In this document: one piece after another, positions 36,397 through 44,895 of the stretch | Layout of the letters: every line of letters starts with the position of its first letter | Position numbering within the stretch: position 1 is the stretch's first letter | DNA from: Sphingosinicella microcystinivorans | Lineage (GTDB): Bacteria > Pseudomonadota > Alphaproteobacteria > Sphingomonadales > Sphingomonadaceae | DNA: 64,000 nt | Reading direction: 5' to 3' | Assembly (NCBI RefSeq): GCF_027941835.1 | Contig: NZ_CP116005.1 | Span: 2,433,501-2,497,500, forward strand | The notes under the pieces: model-generated | What the model was told of the DNA's origin: nothing | Seen by the model: only the letters and a program-made list of their open reading frames with translations | Database searches by the model: none | Program-made: the position numbers and the translations under genes

Positions 36397-37335
36397 ATGG
36401 ACAATCTCACGCACTCGCTCGCCGCATGGGCGCTCGGCGAAGCGGGCCTCAAGCGCAGGACGGGCCTTGCCGTGGCGACGCTCGTCATCGCCGCGAACCT
36501 GCCGGATGTCGATGCGATCGGCCTCGCGTTCGGGGAGAACCTCGCGTTCCGGCGCGGCATCACGCACGGGCCGCTGGCATGGGTCATCTTCATCCCCGGC
36601 CTCGCCATCGCCATGCGGGCGTTCGACCGCTGGCAGGCACGGCACGGAACGCGACCGGAAAGCCGCCCGCCCGTCCGTTTCGGCTGGCTGCTCGCGCTCT
36701 CCGCCATCGGTGTGCTGTCGCACCCGGCGCTCGATTTCCTGAACGTCTACGGCATCCGCTTCCTGATGCCGTTCACGGAGCGATGGTTCTACGGCGACAC
36801 GCTGTTCATCATCGACGTGTGGGTGTGGATCGCGCTCGGCCTCGGCGTGTTCCTCTCGCGGCGCCGGAAACGCGAGGCTCCGGCACGGGCGGCGGTGGCC
36901 GCCGTCGCGCTCTACATCGGCCTGATGGGATACGGCAGCCATGTCGCTGAAGAGCGCGCGGCGGTGGCGGTGCGTGAGGCCGGGTACGGCCCGGCCCGGC
37001 AGGTGGTGGCAAGCCCGCCGCCGATCAATCCGTTCCGCCGGGAAATCATCTACGATGTCGGCGGACGCTACGGCTACGGCGATGCGAACCTGCTGCTGCC
37101 CAGACTTTCGATAGAGGCCCCCTTCGAGACGAACATGGACGATCCGGCGGTTGCCGCGGCGGCGCGCACCAGCAAGCAGGCCGCCGATTTCCTCTACTGG
37201 TCGCGCCTGCCGTTCGCCGAAGTGACGCGCGCGAACGGCGCGGCGCATGTCGCGCTCGGCGACGCGCGCTTCGTCGATCGTCCGGGAACGAACATGTTCC
37301 GTATCGCGGTGGACGTGCCGGAGGACGCGCGATGA
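36397..37335 (+). CDS. YdjM-type membrane-bound metal-dependent hydrolase
   Basis: A 312-residue inner-membrane protein with about four hydrophobic helices in the first half. Histidine and aspartate motifs MDNLTHSLAAW, NLPDVDAI, RGITHGPLAW and SHPALDFLNVYG match the LexA-binding inner-membrane hydrolase family (YdjM). The C-terminal third is a soluble domain. The reaction is unknown. It starts 12 nt after the acyl-CoA dehydrogenase stop and overlaps the next gene by an ATGA, so it belongs to the same transcript. Confidence 0.85.
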   Translation: MDNLTHSLAAWALGEAGLKRRTGLAVATLVIAANLPDVDAIGLAFGENLAFRRGITHGPLAWVIFIPGLAIAMRAFDRWQARHGTRPESRPPVRFGWLLALSAIGVLSHPALDFLNVYGIRFLMPFTERWFYGDTLFIIDVWVWIALGLGVFLSRRRKREAPARAAVAAVALYIGLMGYGSHVAEERAAVAVREAGYGPARQVVASPPPINPFRREIIYDVGGRYGYGDANLLLPRLSIEAPFETNMDDPAVAAAARTSKQAADFLYWSRLPFAEVTRANGAAHVALGDARFVDRPGTNMFRIAVDVPEDAR

Positions 37336-37973
37336 CCGAACTGCCGCCCGTCGTGCTCGGTCCGGTCGTGCTGTGGGCCGATCTTGCCGGCATCTTCGTC
37401 TCGGCGCTCGGCGGCGCGCTGCTCGCCGTGCGCCACAGGCTCGACGTGTTCGGCGTGTTCGTGCTCGCCATCGTCACGGGGCTCGCGGGCGGCATGGCGC
37501 GCGACGTGCTGATCGGCGCGACCCCGGTCGCGGCCCTTGCCAATCCCTTCTATCTGCCGTCGGCGCTGGCGGCGGCGGCGGTGGTTTTCTTCGGGCACCG
37601 CTTCTTCGAGCGGGCGAGCCGCCCGGTGATGCTGCTCGATGCGATGGCGCTCGCGTTCTTCGCCGTGGCGGGCGCGCGCAAGGCGCTGGCCTATGACATC
37701 GACCCGCTTCCCGCCGTGCTGCTCGGCGTGCTGACGGCGGTCGGCGGCGGCGCGATCCGCGACGTGCTGCTCGCGGAGGTGCCCCGCGTTCTCAAGGTCG
37801 GTGAGCTTTATGCGCTCGCGGCGATGCTCGGCGCGGTGATCGTCGTCGCGGGCGATGCGCTCGGCCTGCCGTCGGCGCTCGTCGGCATCGCGGGCGCGCT
37901 GGCAACGTTCGGGCTGCGCATGGTGAGCGTGCGCTTCGGGCTCAAGGCGCCTGTCGCGCCGGGGAGCAAATGA
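37332..37973 (+). CDS. Trimeric intracellular cation channel family protein
   Basis: A 213-residue membrane protein with seven predicted helices from two repeats of the UPF0126/TRIC unit. GLAGGMARDVLIG and VGGGAIRDVLLAEVPRVL are the paired glycine-rich repeats with the conserved Arg-Asp. Bacterial homologues form trimeric cation channels. It overlaps the hydrolase gene by 4 nt. Its role in this organism is not evident from the context. Confidence 0.92.
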   Translation: MTELPPVVLGPVVLWADLAGIFVSALGGALLAVRHRLDVFGVFVLAIVTGLAGGMARDVLIGATPVAALANPFYLPSALAAAAVVFFGHRFFERASRPVMLLDAMALAFFAVAGARKALAYDIDPLPAVLLGVLTAVGGGAIRDVLLAEVPRVLKVGELYALAAMLGAVIVVAGDALGLPSALVGIAGALATFGLRMVSVRFGLKAPVAPGSK

Positions 37974-38012
37974 CGATAGGGTCTGCGCTGTGGAGCGGAT
38001 GCGGAGGCGCCT

Positions 38013-38711
38013 GTGCGCAACATTGATTTCAGCTCGTGGGAAAGCCTGCTCATCACCCTGTTTGGTCTCGCGCTGGTCACGCTGATCGGCGTCGGCATCC
38101 GGCTGCTGATGATGGTCACGATCCAGCAGCGCCGCGAGCGCATGAACCGCCAGATCAATGAGCGCCTGCGCACGCTGATCGCCGCCTACAAGGTCCTCGG
38201 CGGATCGTTCACCGGTACCCTGACCGTCAATCCCGCGCACCTGCGCGACCTCCGCCGCGAGGGCGCCGAAGCGGAAGCCGAGGCTTCGAAATCCTCTGCC
38301 GACGATGCTGCCGGGTCCGATCGCGCGCGGCGCATCCGCGATGCCGTGGAGGCGGCGCTGTCGGACATCATCCTGCTCGGCACCGAAGAGCAGGTCCGCC
38401 TTGCACGGCACGCCGCGGGCGAACTGCTCGCGGGCCGCACCGTCCACACGCACGACCTCGTCGTCTCGCTTCGGGACTTCATCCGCGAGGCGCTCGACCT
38501 CGATCCGGTTCCGGCGGACCTCGCGGTCCTGAGGCAGGGCCCTGCGCGGCCTTCGGGGTCCGGCGGGCGCGGTGGCAGGGAAGGCGGCGGGCAGGGCGGC
38601 GGACGCGGCGGTGGCGGCGGAGGGATGGGAATGGGCGGCGGCGGAGCCGGTCTCGGCGTCGGCGGATACGCCGACGACACGCCCGCATCGGGCGGTCACT
38701 CCCACATCTGA
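38013..38711 (+). CDS. Membrane protein with glycine-rich C-terminus
   Basis: A 232-residue protein starting at GTG 38013. One transmembrane helix (about 11-33) is followed by a cytoplasmic region with a helical domain (about 95-160, ARRIRDAVEAALSDIILLG and ARHAAGELLAG). The last 55 residues are almost all glycine with serine, ending GGHSHI, a low-complexity tail with a potential metal-binding histidine pair. No family is recognised. The 39-nt gap after the channel gene suggests either a shared or a closely spaced transcript. Confidence 0.7.
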   Translation: MRNIDFSSWESLLITLFGLALVTLIGVGIRLLMMVTIQQRRERMNRQINERLRTLIAAYKVLGGSFTGTLTVNPAHLRDLRREGAEAEAEASKSSADDAAGSDRARRIRDAVEAALSDIILLGTEEQVRLARHAAGELLAGRTVHTHDLVVSLRDFIREALDLDPVPADLAVLRQGPARPSGSGGRGGREGGGQGGGRGGGGGGMGMGGGGAGLGVGGYADDTPASGGHSHI

Positions 38712-38721
38712 GCCGATGGAG

Positions 38722-40212
38722 CTAGGCCCGCGCGACGAACCCGTAGCGGCGGTTGGAGGGTGTCGCGCCCCTGCCGAGATAGTCCCGTTTGATCGCCGCG
38801 AACCGGTCGGCGTCGAGCGCGGCTTCGGTTGCCGCCTGGTTGATGCCGTAGAGCCGCGCGTTGTTGCCGCCGAAGATCGCGCTTTTCACCGGGCCGTCTG
38901 CCGCGCCCAGCGGCGCGAAGCCGTGCGCCTTCCGCATGTCTTCGGGGATTTCGAGACGGCGCAGCCCTTCGATCTGCCATTGCGGCGATCCGGTCCACAC
39001 CGCATCCGTGCCCCAGCAGACGTGATCGGCGCCGAGCCCTTTCACGAGCTGCCCCATGATCGCCGCGCACAGGCGGGGCGCAGCGATCAGCGTCTGCGCG
39101 AAGATCTGGCCGAGGTCGGCATAGACGTTGGTGACGCCGTGCTTCTCCGGAATGTCCGCGAGGTCCGTCACCCAGTCGATGCGGCCCGTCTTCTCGAACG
39201 CGGCGAGCGCCCATTCCGGATCGTCGAGCCGGTAGGCGGCGTGGTAGATGACGAAGTTGAGCTGCGGCCAGTCCTTCGCCGCCTTCGCGACGTCGCGCAC
39301 GTCCGCATGGGGCGCAAGGCGCGGGAAACGCGCATCGAGCTGCCGCCCCCATAGCCCCTTGTGCACGCAGATGTTGCGGATGCCCGCGGCGGAGGCCTTC
39401 TCGTAGCCGCGATAGGTTTCGTCGCTGTCCATGCGCCACGGATGGCGGGCGGTTTCCTTGTGCGTGTTGTCGCCGACCGTGTAGCCCTTCACCGAGTCCG
39501 GCTTCAGCGCGAGCGCGGCGTCGAGATCGTCGAGCCAGCCGGGCGCGCCGGGCGTGATGATCGCGTGCGTCATCATGCGCTTGCCGCCCGCCTTGCCGTT
39601 CACGCGCTCGCGCGCCTCGGCCATCTGCCGGTTGGTGAGGAACCAGTCCTCCGGAATGTCGGAGGGGGCGGAGGAGATGAGCGCGATCTTGGTGTCGCTG
39701 TCGAGGTAGACCTCCTTGAAGTAATTCTCGAATTTCAGGTCCTCGATGGTCTGCTCGCCCGCCTCGGAAAGCTGCGGGTTCCAGCCCTGCGCCGCGACCG
39801 ACTGGCGCATCCGCACGAAGTTCGTGAGCCGCGTGTCGTCGCGCAGGAAATGCGTGTGCATGTCCATGATGAACTGGCCCGAAAGCGCGCGGGCGCGTTC
39901 CTCGGCAAGCTCCGGCGTCGCGGCCTCGGCGGCGCCGACCTCGAACAGGCGGCCGAAGGTGCCGTTCAGCGCCGCGAACGCCGCTGCCATGCCGGCCGAG
40001 GTCTGGAAGAAGCGGCGGCGGCTGAGGCCGAGCCGGGGCGCGATGCTGTCGGCCGCGGCATAGAGGCGGGCTTCCGCTTCGCGCTGCTTCCCGGTCTGCG
40101 GGACGGGCAGATACTCTTCGCTGGCGACCATGCGGACAGGCAGCGGCGTGCGCGGCTCGCACCGCTCCGCAGGGGTGAGAGCCCTCAGGTCATCGTCGGA
40201 CAGCCAGCGCAT
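38722..40212 (-). CDS. Amidohydrolase family protein with twin-arginine segment
   Basis: A 496-residue TIM-barrel metal-dependent hydrolase. The metal-binding DMHTHF lies about one third along, with further His and Asp in IYHAAYRLDD and CWGTDAVWTGSPQWQIEGL near the end. Before it, about residues 73-90, lies a twin-arginine-like segment SRRRFFQTSAGMAAAFAA. A Tat signal normally begins near the N-terminus; here 70 residues precede it. The enzyme may thus be exported with a long leader. Homologues belong to the amidohydrolase-2 (decarboxylase-like) group. Substrate unknown. Confidence 0.85.
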   Translation of the reverse strand: MRWLSDDDLRALTPAERCEPRTPLPVRMVASEEYLPVPQTGKQREAEARLYAAADSIAPRLGLSRRRFFQTSAGMAAAFAALNGTFGRLFEVGAAEAATPELAEERARALSGQFIMDMHTHFLRDDTRLTNFVRMRQSVAAQGWNPQLSEAGEQTIEDLKFENYFKEVYLDSDTKIALISSAPSDIPEDWFLTNRQMAEARERVNGKAGGKRMMTHAIITPGAPGWLDDLDAALALKPDSVKGYTVGDNTHKETARHPWRMDSDETYRGYEKASAAGIRNICVHKGLWGRQLDARFPRLAPHADVRDVAKAAKDWPQLNFVIYHAAYRLDDPEWALAAFEKTGRIDWVTDLADIPEKHGVTNVYADLGQIFAQTLIAAPRLCAAIMGQLVKGLGADHVCWGTDAVWTGSPQWQIEGLRRLEIPEDMRKAHGFAPLGAADGPVKSAIFGGNNARLYGINQAATEAALDADRFAAIKRDYLGRGATPSNRRYGFVARA

Positions 40213-40289
40213 CGCTCCCTCCACGGATCGGCGGGTGCCCCCTTGGAGGAGAATGGCCGTGCTCGCGGGCGGGCGCAACCCCTGCGGCG

Positions 40290-41315
40290 TCAGTCCGCGA
40301 CCTTCACCACGGCCTTGCCGAAGTTCCTGCCCTCCAGAAGGCCGATGAACGCCTTGGGCGCGTTCTCCAGCCCTTCGGTCACGTCCTCGCGGTAGACGAA
40401 GGGCGCTTCGCCCTGCCAGCGCGCCATGTCGGCGGCGAACTTCGGCATGGTCTCGGCCCAGTAGTCGCTGACGATGAAGCCTTCGAGGTGGAGGCGCTTC
40501 ACGAGCACGGCGCGCATCAGCTCGGCCATCAGGATGCTGCCGGAAAGCTCGTCGCGGCTCGCGGCGTTGTAGCCGGCGATGAGGCCGCAGACGGGGACGC
40601 GCGCGAAGTCGTTGAGGCGGGGCAGCACGGCTTCCCAGACCTTGCCGCCGACGTTCTCGAAATAGATGTCGATGCCCTTGGGGGCGGCCTCCTTGAGCGC
40701 GGTGCCGAGGCCGGCGTCATGGTGATCGAGGCAGGCGTCGAAGCCGAGTTCGTTCACGACGAAATCGCACTTCGCCTTGCCGCCCGCGATGCCGACGACG
40801 CGGCAGCCGACGCGCTTCGCGATCTGGCCGACCACCGCGCCCACCGCGCCCGAGGCGGCGGCGACGCACACCGTCTCGCCCGCTTTCGGCTGGCCGATAC
40901 GCATCAGGCCCGTGTAGGCGGTGAGCCCCGGCATACCGAGGATGCCGAGATGGTAGGAGAGCGGGAACGGGCCTTTCGGCAGCGGGCGCAGCTCGGCGGC
41001 GGAGAGCACCCAGTGCGATTGCCAGCCCGAGCGGCCCGCGACGATGTCGCCGGGCTTGAAACGGCTGTCACGAGAGTCGATGACCTCGCCGACCGTCTCG
41101 CCCTCCATCACGCCGCCGACCGGCACGGGCGCGGCGTAGGACGCACCCTCCGACATGCGGCCGCGCATGTAGGGGTCCAGCGACATCCACAGCGTGCGGG
41201 CGAGTACCTGACCGTCGGCGGGCGCGGGAAGCTCCGTCTCCACCCACTTGAAGTTGTCCGCCGTGGGCGCGCCCTGCGGGCGGCTGGCAAGAGTCCACTG
41301 CTGCGAGATGGTCAT
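40290..41315 (-). CDS. NADP-dependent oxidoreductase (MDR superfamily)
   Basis: A 341-residue zinc-free medium-chain reductase resembling prostaglandin reductases and CurA. Diagnostic parts are LDPYMRGRMSEGASYAAPVP, LGILGMPGLTAYTGLMRIG, the cofactor motif AASGAVGAVVGQIAKRVGC and YFENVGGKVWEAVLP. It likely reduces C=C bonds of enals or enones with NADPH in the cytoplasm. It precedes the amidohydrolase gene on the same strand by 77 nt. Confidence 0.93.
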   Translation of the reverse strand: MTISQQWTLASRPQGAPTADNFKWVETELPAPADGQVLARTLWMSLDPYMRGRMSEGASYAAPVPVGGVMEGETVGEVIDSRDSRFKPGDIVAGRSGWQSHWVLSAAELRPLPKGPFPLSYHLGILGMPGLTAYTGLMRIGQPKAGETVCVAAASGAVGAVVGQIAKRVGCRVVGIAGGKAKCDFVVNELGFDACLDHHDAGLGTALKEAAPKGIDIYFENVGGKVWEAVLPRLNDFARVPVCGLIAGYNAASRDELSGSILMAELMRAVLVKRLHLEGFIVSDYWAETMPKFAADMARWQGEAPFVYREDVTEGLENAPKAFIGLLEGRNFGKAVVKVAD

Positions 41316-41392
41316 GGCGCGTCTCCCCTCGATTCGAACGGAATGGAGGCTAGCGTGTTTCGGTGCGCGCTGCCGCTAGCGATTTTGACGCC

Positions 41393-41725
41393 TCAGGCGC
41401 GCAGCGCGTGCCAGATGAGGAGCGCCCAGCCGACGATCATCAGCACGCCGCCCATCGGCGTCACTGCACCCAGCCAGCGCGGCAGGCCGAGCGCCATCAG
41501 GTAGAGCGTGCCCGAAAAGACAAGCGCGCCGAGCGTCAGGCTCCACGCGGCGGCCGGCGCGCGCGTCATCACGGCGAGCGCCGCCGCGGCATGGGCGAGG
41601 CCGTAGAGCGAGCCCGTGGCGACCCACGCCTTCGCCTGCGGGTCCGTTATCGCGTGCGCGCCGAACGCGCCGACCGCAACGGCGAGGAGGCCGTTGAGGG
41701 CAGCGAGCGCGGCGAGCGGCGCCAT
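41393..41725 (-). CDS. DUF423 family membrane protein
   Basis: A 110-residue integral membrane protein with four helices, in the YgdD/DUF423 family. The conserved GAFGAHAI and LGLPRWLGAVTPMGGVLMIVGW stretches are present. The start codon shares one base with the stop of the acyl-CoA dehydrogenase gene (TGATG), so translation is coupled to the valine-degradation operon. Function unknown. Confidence 0.9.
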   Translation of the reverse strand: MAPLAALAALNGLLAVAVGAFGAHAITDPQAKAWVATGSLYGLAHAAAALAVMTRAPAAAWSLTLGALVFSGTLYLMALGLPRWLGAVTPMGGVLMIVGWALLIWHALRA

Positions 41726-42873
41726 CAGTTGGCGGCCCGCATCAGCTCGCGTGCGATGACGACGCGCATGATCTCGTTCGTGCCTTCGAGGATCTGGTGA
41801 ACGCGGAGGTCACGATACAGCTTCTCGACCGGATAGTCCTGCAAATAGCCGTAGCCGCCGAACATCTGGAGCGCGCGGTCGACGACCGACATGCCGGTGT
41901 CGGTCGCAAGGCGCTTCGCCATCGCCGAGAACTTGGTCTTGTCGGGCGACTGCGCCGTCACCTTCGCGGCGGCGGCGTAGAGCAGGATGCGCGCGGCCTG
42001 AAGCTCCGTCTCCATGTCGGCGAGGCGGAACTGGGTGTTCTGGAAGTCGATGATCGCCTTGCCGAACTGGCTGCGCTGGCGCGTGTAGGCGAGCGCCTCG
42101 TCGATGGCGCGCTGCGCGCCGCCGAGGCTGCACGCGCCGATGTTGAGGCGGCCGCCGTCGAGCCCCGCCATCGCGATCTTGAAGCCGTCGCCCTCGGCGC
42201 CGACGAGGTTTTCCACCGGAACGCGCACGCCGTCGAAATTGACCTGCGCGGTCGGCTGCGCGCGCCAGCCCATCTTGCGCTCGTTGGCGCCGAAGCTGAC
42301 GCCCGGCATGTCCTTCTCGATGACGAGGCAGGAGATGCCCTTCGGCCCCTCGCCGCCGGTACGGACCATGGTGACGTAGACCTCGTTCTCGCCGCCGCCG
42401 GAGATGAACGCCTTGGAGCCCGTGACGACATAGTGGTCGCCGTCAAGCACGGCCTTGGTCTTGAGCGCCGCGGCGTCCGATCCCGAGCCCGGCTCGGTGA
42501 GGCAGTAGCTCGCGATCCGGTCCATGGTGACGAGGCTCGGCAGGTACTTCGTCTTCACCGTCTCGGAGCCGAAGCTGTCGATCATCCACGAGGCCATGTT
42601 GTGGATCGAGATGAACGCGGAGACGGCAGGGCAGCCGTAGGCCATCGCCTCCATGATCAGCGCCGATTCGAGCCGCCCGAGCCCGATGCCGCCCGAGGCC
42701 TCCGACACGTAGATCGCCGCGAAGCCGAGCTCGGCGGCGGACTTGATCGTGTCGCGCGGGAAGACGTGCTTCTCGTCCCACTCCGCCGCGAAGGGCGTGA
42801 TGGCGTCGGCGGTGAAGCGCTGCGCCATTTCCTGGATCGCGCGCTGGTCGTCGGTGAGGTCGAACTGGGTCAT
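41725..42873 (-). CDS. Acyl-CoA dehydrogenase (isobutyryl-CoA dehydrogenase-like)
   Basis: A 382-residue FAD enzyme with the standard acyl-CoA dehydrogenase layout. SYCLTEPGSGSDAAALKTKA, GGGENEVYVTMVRTGG, FGGYGYLQDYPVEKLYRDLR and ILEGTNEIMRVVIARELMR are typical, and the last carries the glutamate conserved in branched-chain acyl-CoA dehydrogenases. With mmsA in the same operon, oxidation of isobutyryl-CoA in valine degradation is the likely role. The ATG overlaps the RidA stop (ATGA). The start is set at 42873 by MTQFDLTDDQ, the usual N-terminus. Confidence 0.9.
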   Translation of the reverse strand: MTQFDLTDDQRAIQEMAQRFTADAITPFAAEWDEKHVFPRDTIKSAAELGFAAIYVSEASGGIGLGRLESALIMEAMAYGCPAVSAFISIHNMASWMIDSFGSETVKTKYLPSLVTMDRIASYCLTEPGSGSDAAALKTKAVLDGDHYVVTGSKAFISGGGENEVYVTMVRTGGEGPKGISCLVIEKDMPGVSFGANERKMGWRAQPTAQVNFDGVRVPVENLVGAEGDGFKIAMAGLDGGRLNIGACSLGGAQRAIDEALAYTRQRSQFGKAIIDFQNTQFRLADMETELQAARILLYAAAAKVTAQSPDKTKFSAMAKRLATDTGMSVVDRALQMFGGYGYLQDYPVEKLYRDLRVHQILEGTNEIMRVVIARELMRAAN

Positions 42874-43262
42874 GGGTTGGTCCCTATAATGGCCTCGGCC
42901 TCGATTTCCACCTTCCATTCCGGGCGCAGCAGCGCGGCGATGACGACCATCGTGGCGGCGGGGCGGACATCGCGGAAGACGGCGCCGTGGGCGCGGCCGA
43001 CAGCCCCGGCGTCGGCCGGGTCGGTGATGAACATGCGCGTGCGCACCACGTCCGCCGCGCTGCCGCCGAGCTGTTCGATGGCGGCGAGGATGATCGCGAA
43101 GCAGCGCCGGGCCTGCGTCTCGGCATCGCCCGGCGTCGAGCTTCCGTCTGGCTCGACCGGCGCGGTGCCGGAAACGATGATGCGGTCTCCCACGCGCATC
43201 GCGCGGGAGAAGCCGATTTCGGCCTCGTAGGGAGAGGCGGACCCGGTGCGCTGCCGCGTCAC
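42870..43262 (-). CDS. RidA family protein
   Basis: A 130-residue protein of the YjgF/RidA trimeric family, which removes reactive enamine/imine intermediates. The conserved VGDRIIVSGTAPV opening, VVRTRMFITDPAD with the catalytic arginine, and the KVEIEAEAII end with the conserved glutamate are present. It lies between mmsA (4-nt gap) and the acyl-CoA dehydrogenase (4-nt overlap). This operon position suggests help with a by-product of branched-chain metabolism rather than a general housekeeping role. Confidence 0.9.
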   Translation of the reverse strand: MTRQRTGSASPYEAEIGFSRAMRVGDRIIVSGTAPVEPDGSSTPGDAETQARRCFAIILAAIEQLGGSAADVVRTRMFITDPADAGAVGRAHGAVFRDVRPAATMVVIAALLRPEWKVEIEAEAIIGTNP

Positions 43263-43266
43263 CGGC

Positions 43267-44778
43267 TTATCCCATCGTGGGGATGACGAAGGCGTTGCCG
43301 CCGTCGGCGGAGCCGTCCGGCCAGCGCTGGGTGATGGTCTTCACCTTGGTCCAGAACTTCACGCCCTCCATGCCGTGCTGGTTGGTGTCGCCGAACGCCG
43401 AGCGCTTCCAGCCGCCGAACGTGTGGTAGGCGACCGGCACCGGGATCGGCACGTTGATGCCGACCATGCCGACGTTGACGCGCGCGGCGAACTCGCGGGC
43501 GGCGTGGCCGTTGCGCGTGAAGATGGCGACGCCGTTGCCGTACTGGTGCTGCGTCGGAAGCTGGAGCGCCTCCTCGAAGCTGTCGGCGCGGACCATCTGG
43601 AGCACGGGGCCGAAGATCTCTTCCTGATAGGTGCGCATGTTCGTCTTCACGCGGTCGAACAGGCTCGGGCCGACGAAGAAGCCGTCCTCGTGGCCCTGCA
43701 GCGTGAAGCCGCGGCCGTCGACGACAAGCTCGGCGCCCTCGTCCACGCCCATCTGGATGTAGTTCTCGATCTTCGCCTTGTGCGCGGCGGTGACGACCGG
43801 GCCGTAATGCGCCTCGGCATCGGTGGAGACGCCGACGCGCAGCGCCGCGATCGCGGGCAGCAGCTTTTCGCGCAGGTTCGCGGCGGTCTTGTCGCCGACC
43901 GGCACCACCACGGGAAGCGCCATGCAGCGCTCGCCCGCCGAGCCGAAGGCCGCGCCCGCGAGGTCGTTCACGACCTGGTCGAGATCGGCGTCGGGCATGA
44001 CGATGCCGTGGTTCTTGGCGCCGCCCATCGCCTGCACGCGCTTACCGGCCGCCGCGCCGCGCTGGTAGACGTAGTGCGCGATGTCGGACGAGCCGACGAA
44101 GCTCACGGCATGGATGTCGGGATGATCGAGGATCGCGTCCACCGCGCTCTTGTCGCCGTGGACGACGTTGAGCACGCCCGCCGGAAGGCCCGCCTCCATC
44201 ATCAGCTTCGCAAGTTCGACCGGCACCGAAGGATCGCGCTCCGACGGCTTCAGGATGAAGGCATTGCCCACCGCGATGGCGACGCCGAACATCCACATCG
44301 GGATCATGGCCGGAAAGTTGAATGGCGTGATGCCCGCGACGACGCCGAGCGGCTGGCGCATCGAGTAGACGTCGATGCCGGGGCCCGCCCCTTGCGTGTA
44401 CTCGCCCTTCTGCGCGTGCGGTATGCCGCAGGCGAACTCGACGACCTCGAGCCCGCGCTGGATGTCGCCCTTGGCGTCGGCGATCACCTTGCCGTGCTCG
44501 GACGAGAGCAGCTCGGCGAGCTTGTTCATGTCGCGTTCGATCAGGCGCTTGTATTCGAACATCACGCGCGCACGGCGCTGCGGGTTCGTGGCGGCCCAGC
44601 CGATCTGCGCGGCCTTCGCCACCTCGACCGCGCGGGCGATCTCGGCATCCGTCGCGAACTGGACGCGCGCCTGCACCTTGCCGGTGTTGGGGTTGAACAC
44701 GTCGCCGAAGCGGCCGCTGGTGCCCTTGACGGTCTCGCCGCCGATGAAAAGGTCGATTTCGCGCAAGGTGCCGGTCAT
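43267..44778 (-). CDS. mmsA: Methylmalonate-semialdehyde dehydrogenase (CoA-acylating)
   Basis: A 503-residue aldehyde dehydrogenase that turns methylmalonate semialdehyde into propionyl-CoA in valine and inositol degradation. Supporting features are FIGGETVKGTSGRFGDVFNP, GITPFNFPAMIPMWMF, FVGSSDIAHYVYQRG, the conserved AMGGAKNHGIVMPDADL and the catalytic cysteine in SAGERCMALPVVVPVG. The absence of the usual general-base glutamate in the ALGGAKNH region is normal for this class. ATG 44778 is preferred to 44784 because GGGGA has better spacing. It is the first gene of the operon, divergent from a LysR gene. Confidence 0.95.
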   Translation of the reverse strand: MTGTLREIDLFIGGETVKGTSGRFGDVFNPNTGKVQARVQFATDAEIARAVEVAKAAQIGWAATNPQRRARVMFEYKRLIERDMNKLAELLSSEHGKVIADAKGDIQRGLEVVEFACGIPHAQKGEYTQGAGPGIDVYSMRQPLGVVAGITPFNFPAMIPMWMFGVAIAVGNAFILKPSERDPSVPVELAKLMMEAGLPAGVLNVVHGDKSAVDAILDHPDIHAVSFVGSSDIAHYVYQRGAAAGKRVQAMGGAKNHGIVMPDADLDQVVNDLAGAAFGSAGERCMALPVVVPVGDKTAANLREKLLPAIAALRVGVSTDAEAHYGPVVTAAHKAKIENYIQMGVDEGAELVVDGRGFTLQGHEDGFFVGPSLFDRVKTNMRTYQEEIFGPVLQMVRADSFEEALQLPTQHQYGNGVAIFTRNGHAAREFAARVNVGMVGINVPIPVPVAYHTFGGWKRSAFGDTNQHGMEGVKFWTKVKTITQRWPDGSADGGNAFVIPTMG

Positions 44779-44854
44779 GCTCATTCCCCAAGGATAGGCC
44801 AAAGTGGCGTTGGCGCGCTTATCGGCCTTCGCACGTGCACGGGCAATTCCTCAG

Positions 44855-44877
44855 ATTCGCATTACGCTGCTGCGATT
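44855..44877. promoter_or_regulatory. Candidate LysR-type operator between mmsA and lysR
   Basis: ATTCGCA (44855-44861) and TGCGATT (44871-44877) form a near-perfect interrupted inverted repeat about 18 nt before the LysR start. It lies in the 117-nt divergent region, where LysR activators usually bind to control both directions. Confidence 0.4.
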
Positions 44878-44895
44878 TTGCAGTATGGAAGTACA

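Noticed and set aside
38572-38688. Glycine-rich repeat as a separate repeat element
   Set aside because: It is the low-complexity C-terminal tail of the membrane protein at 38013-38711 and stays in frame to its stop.
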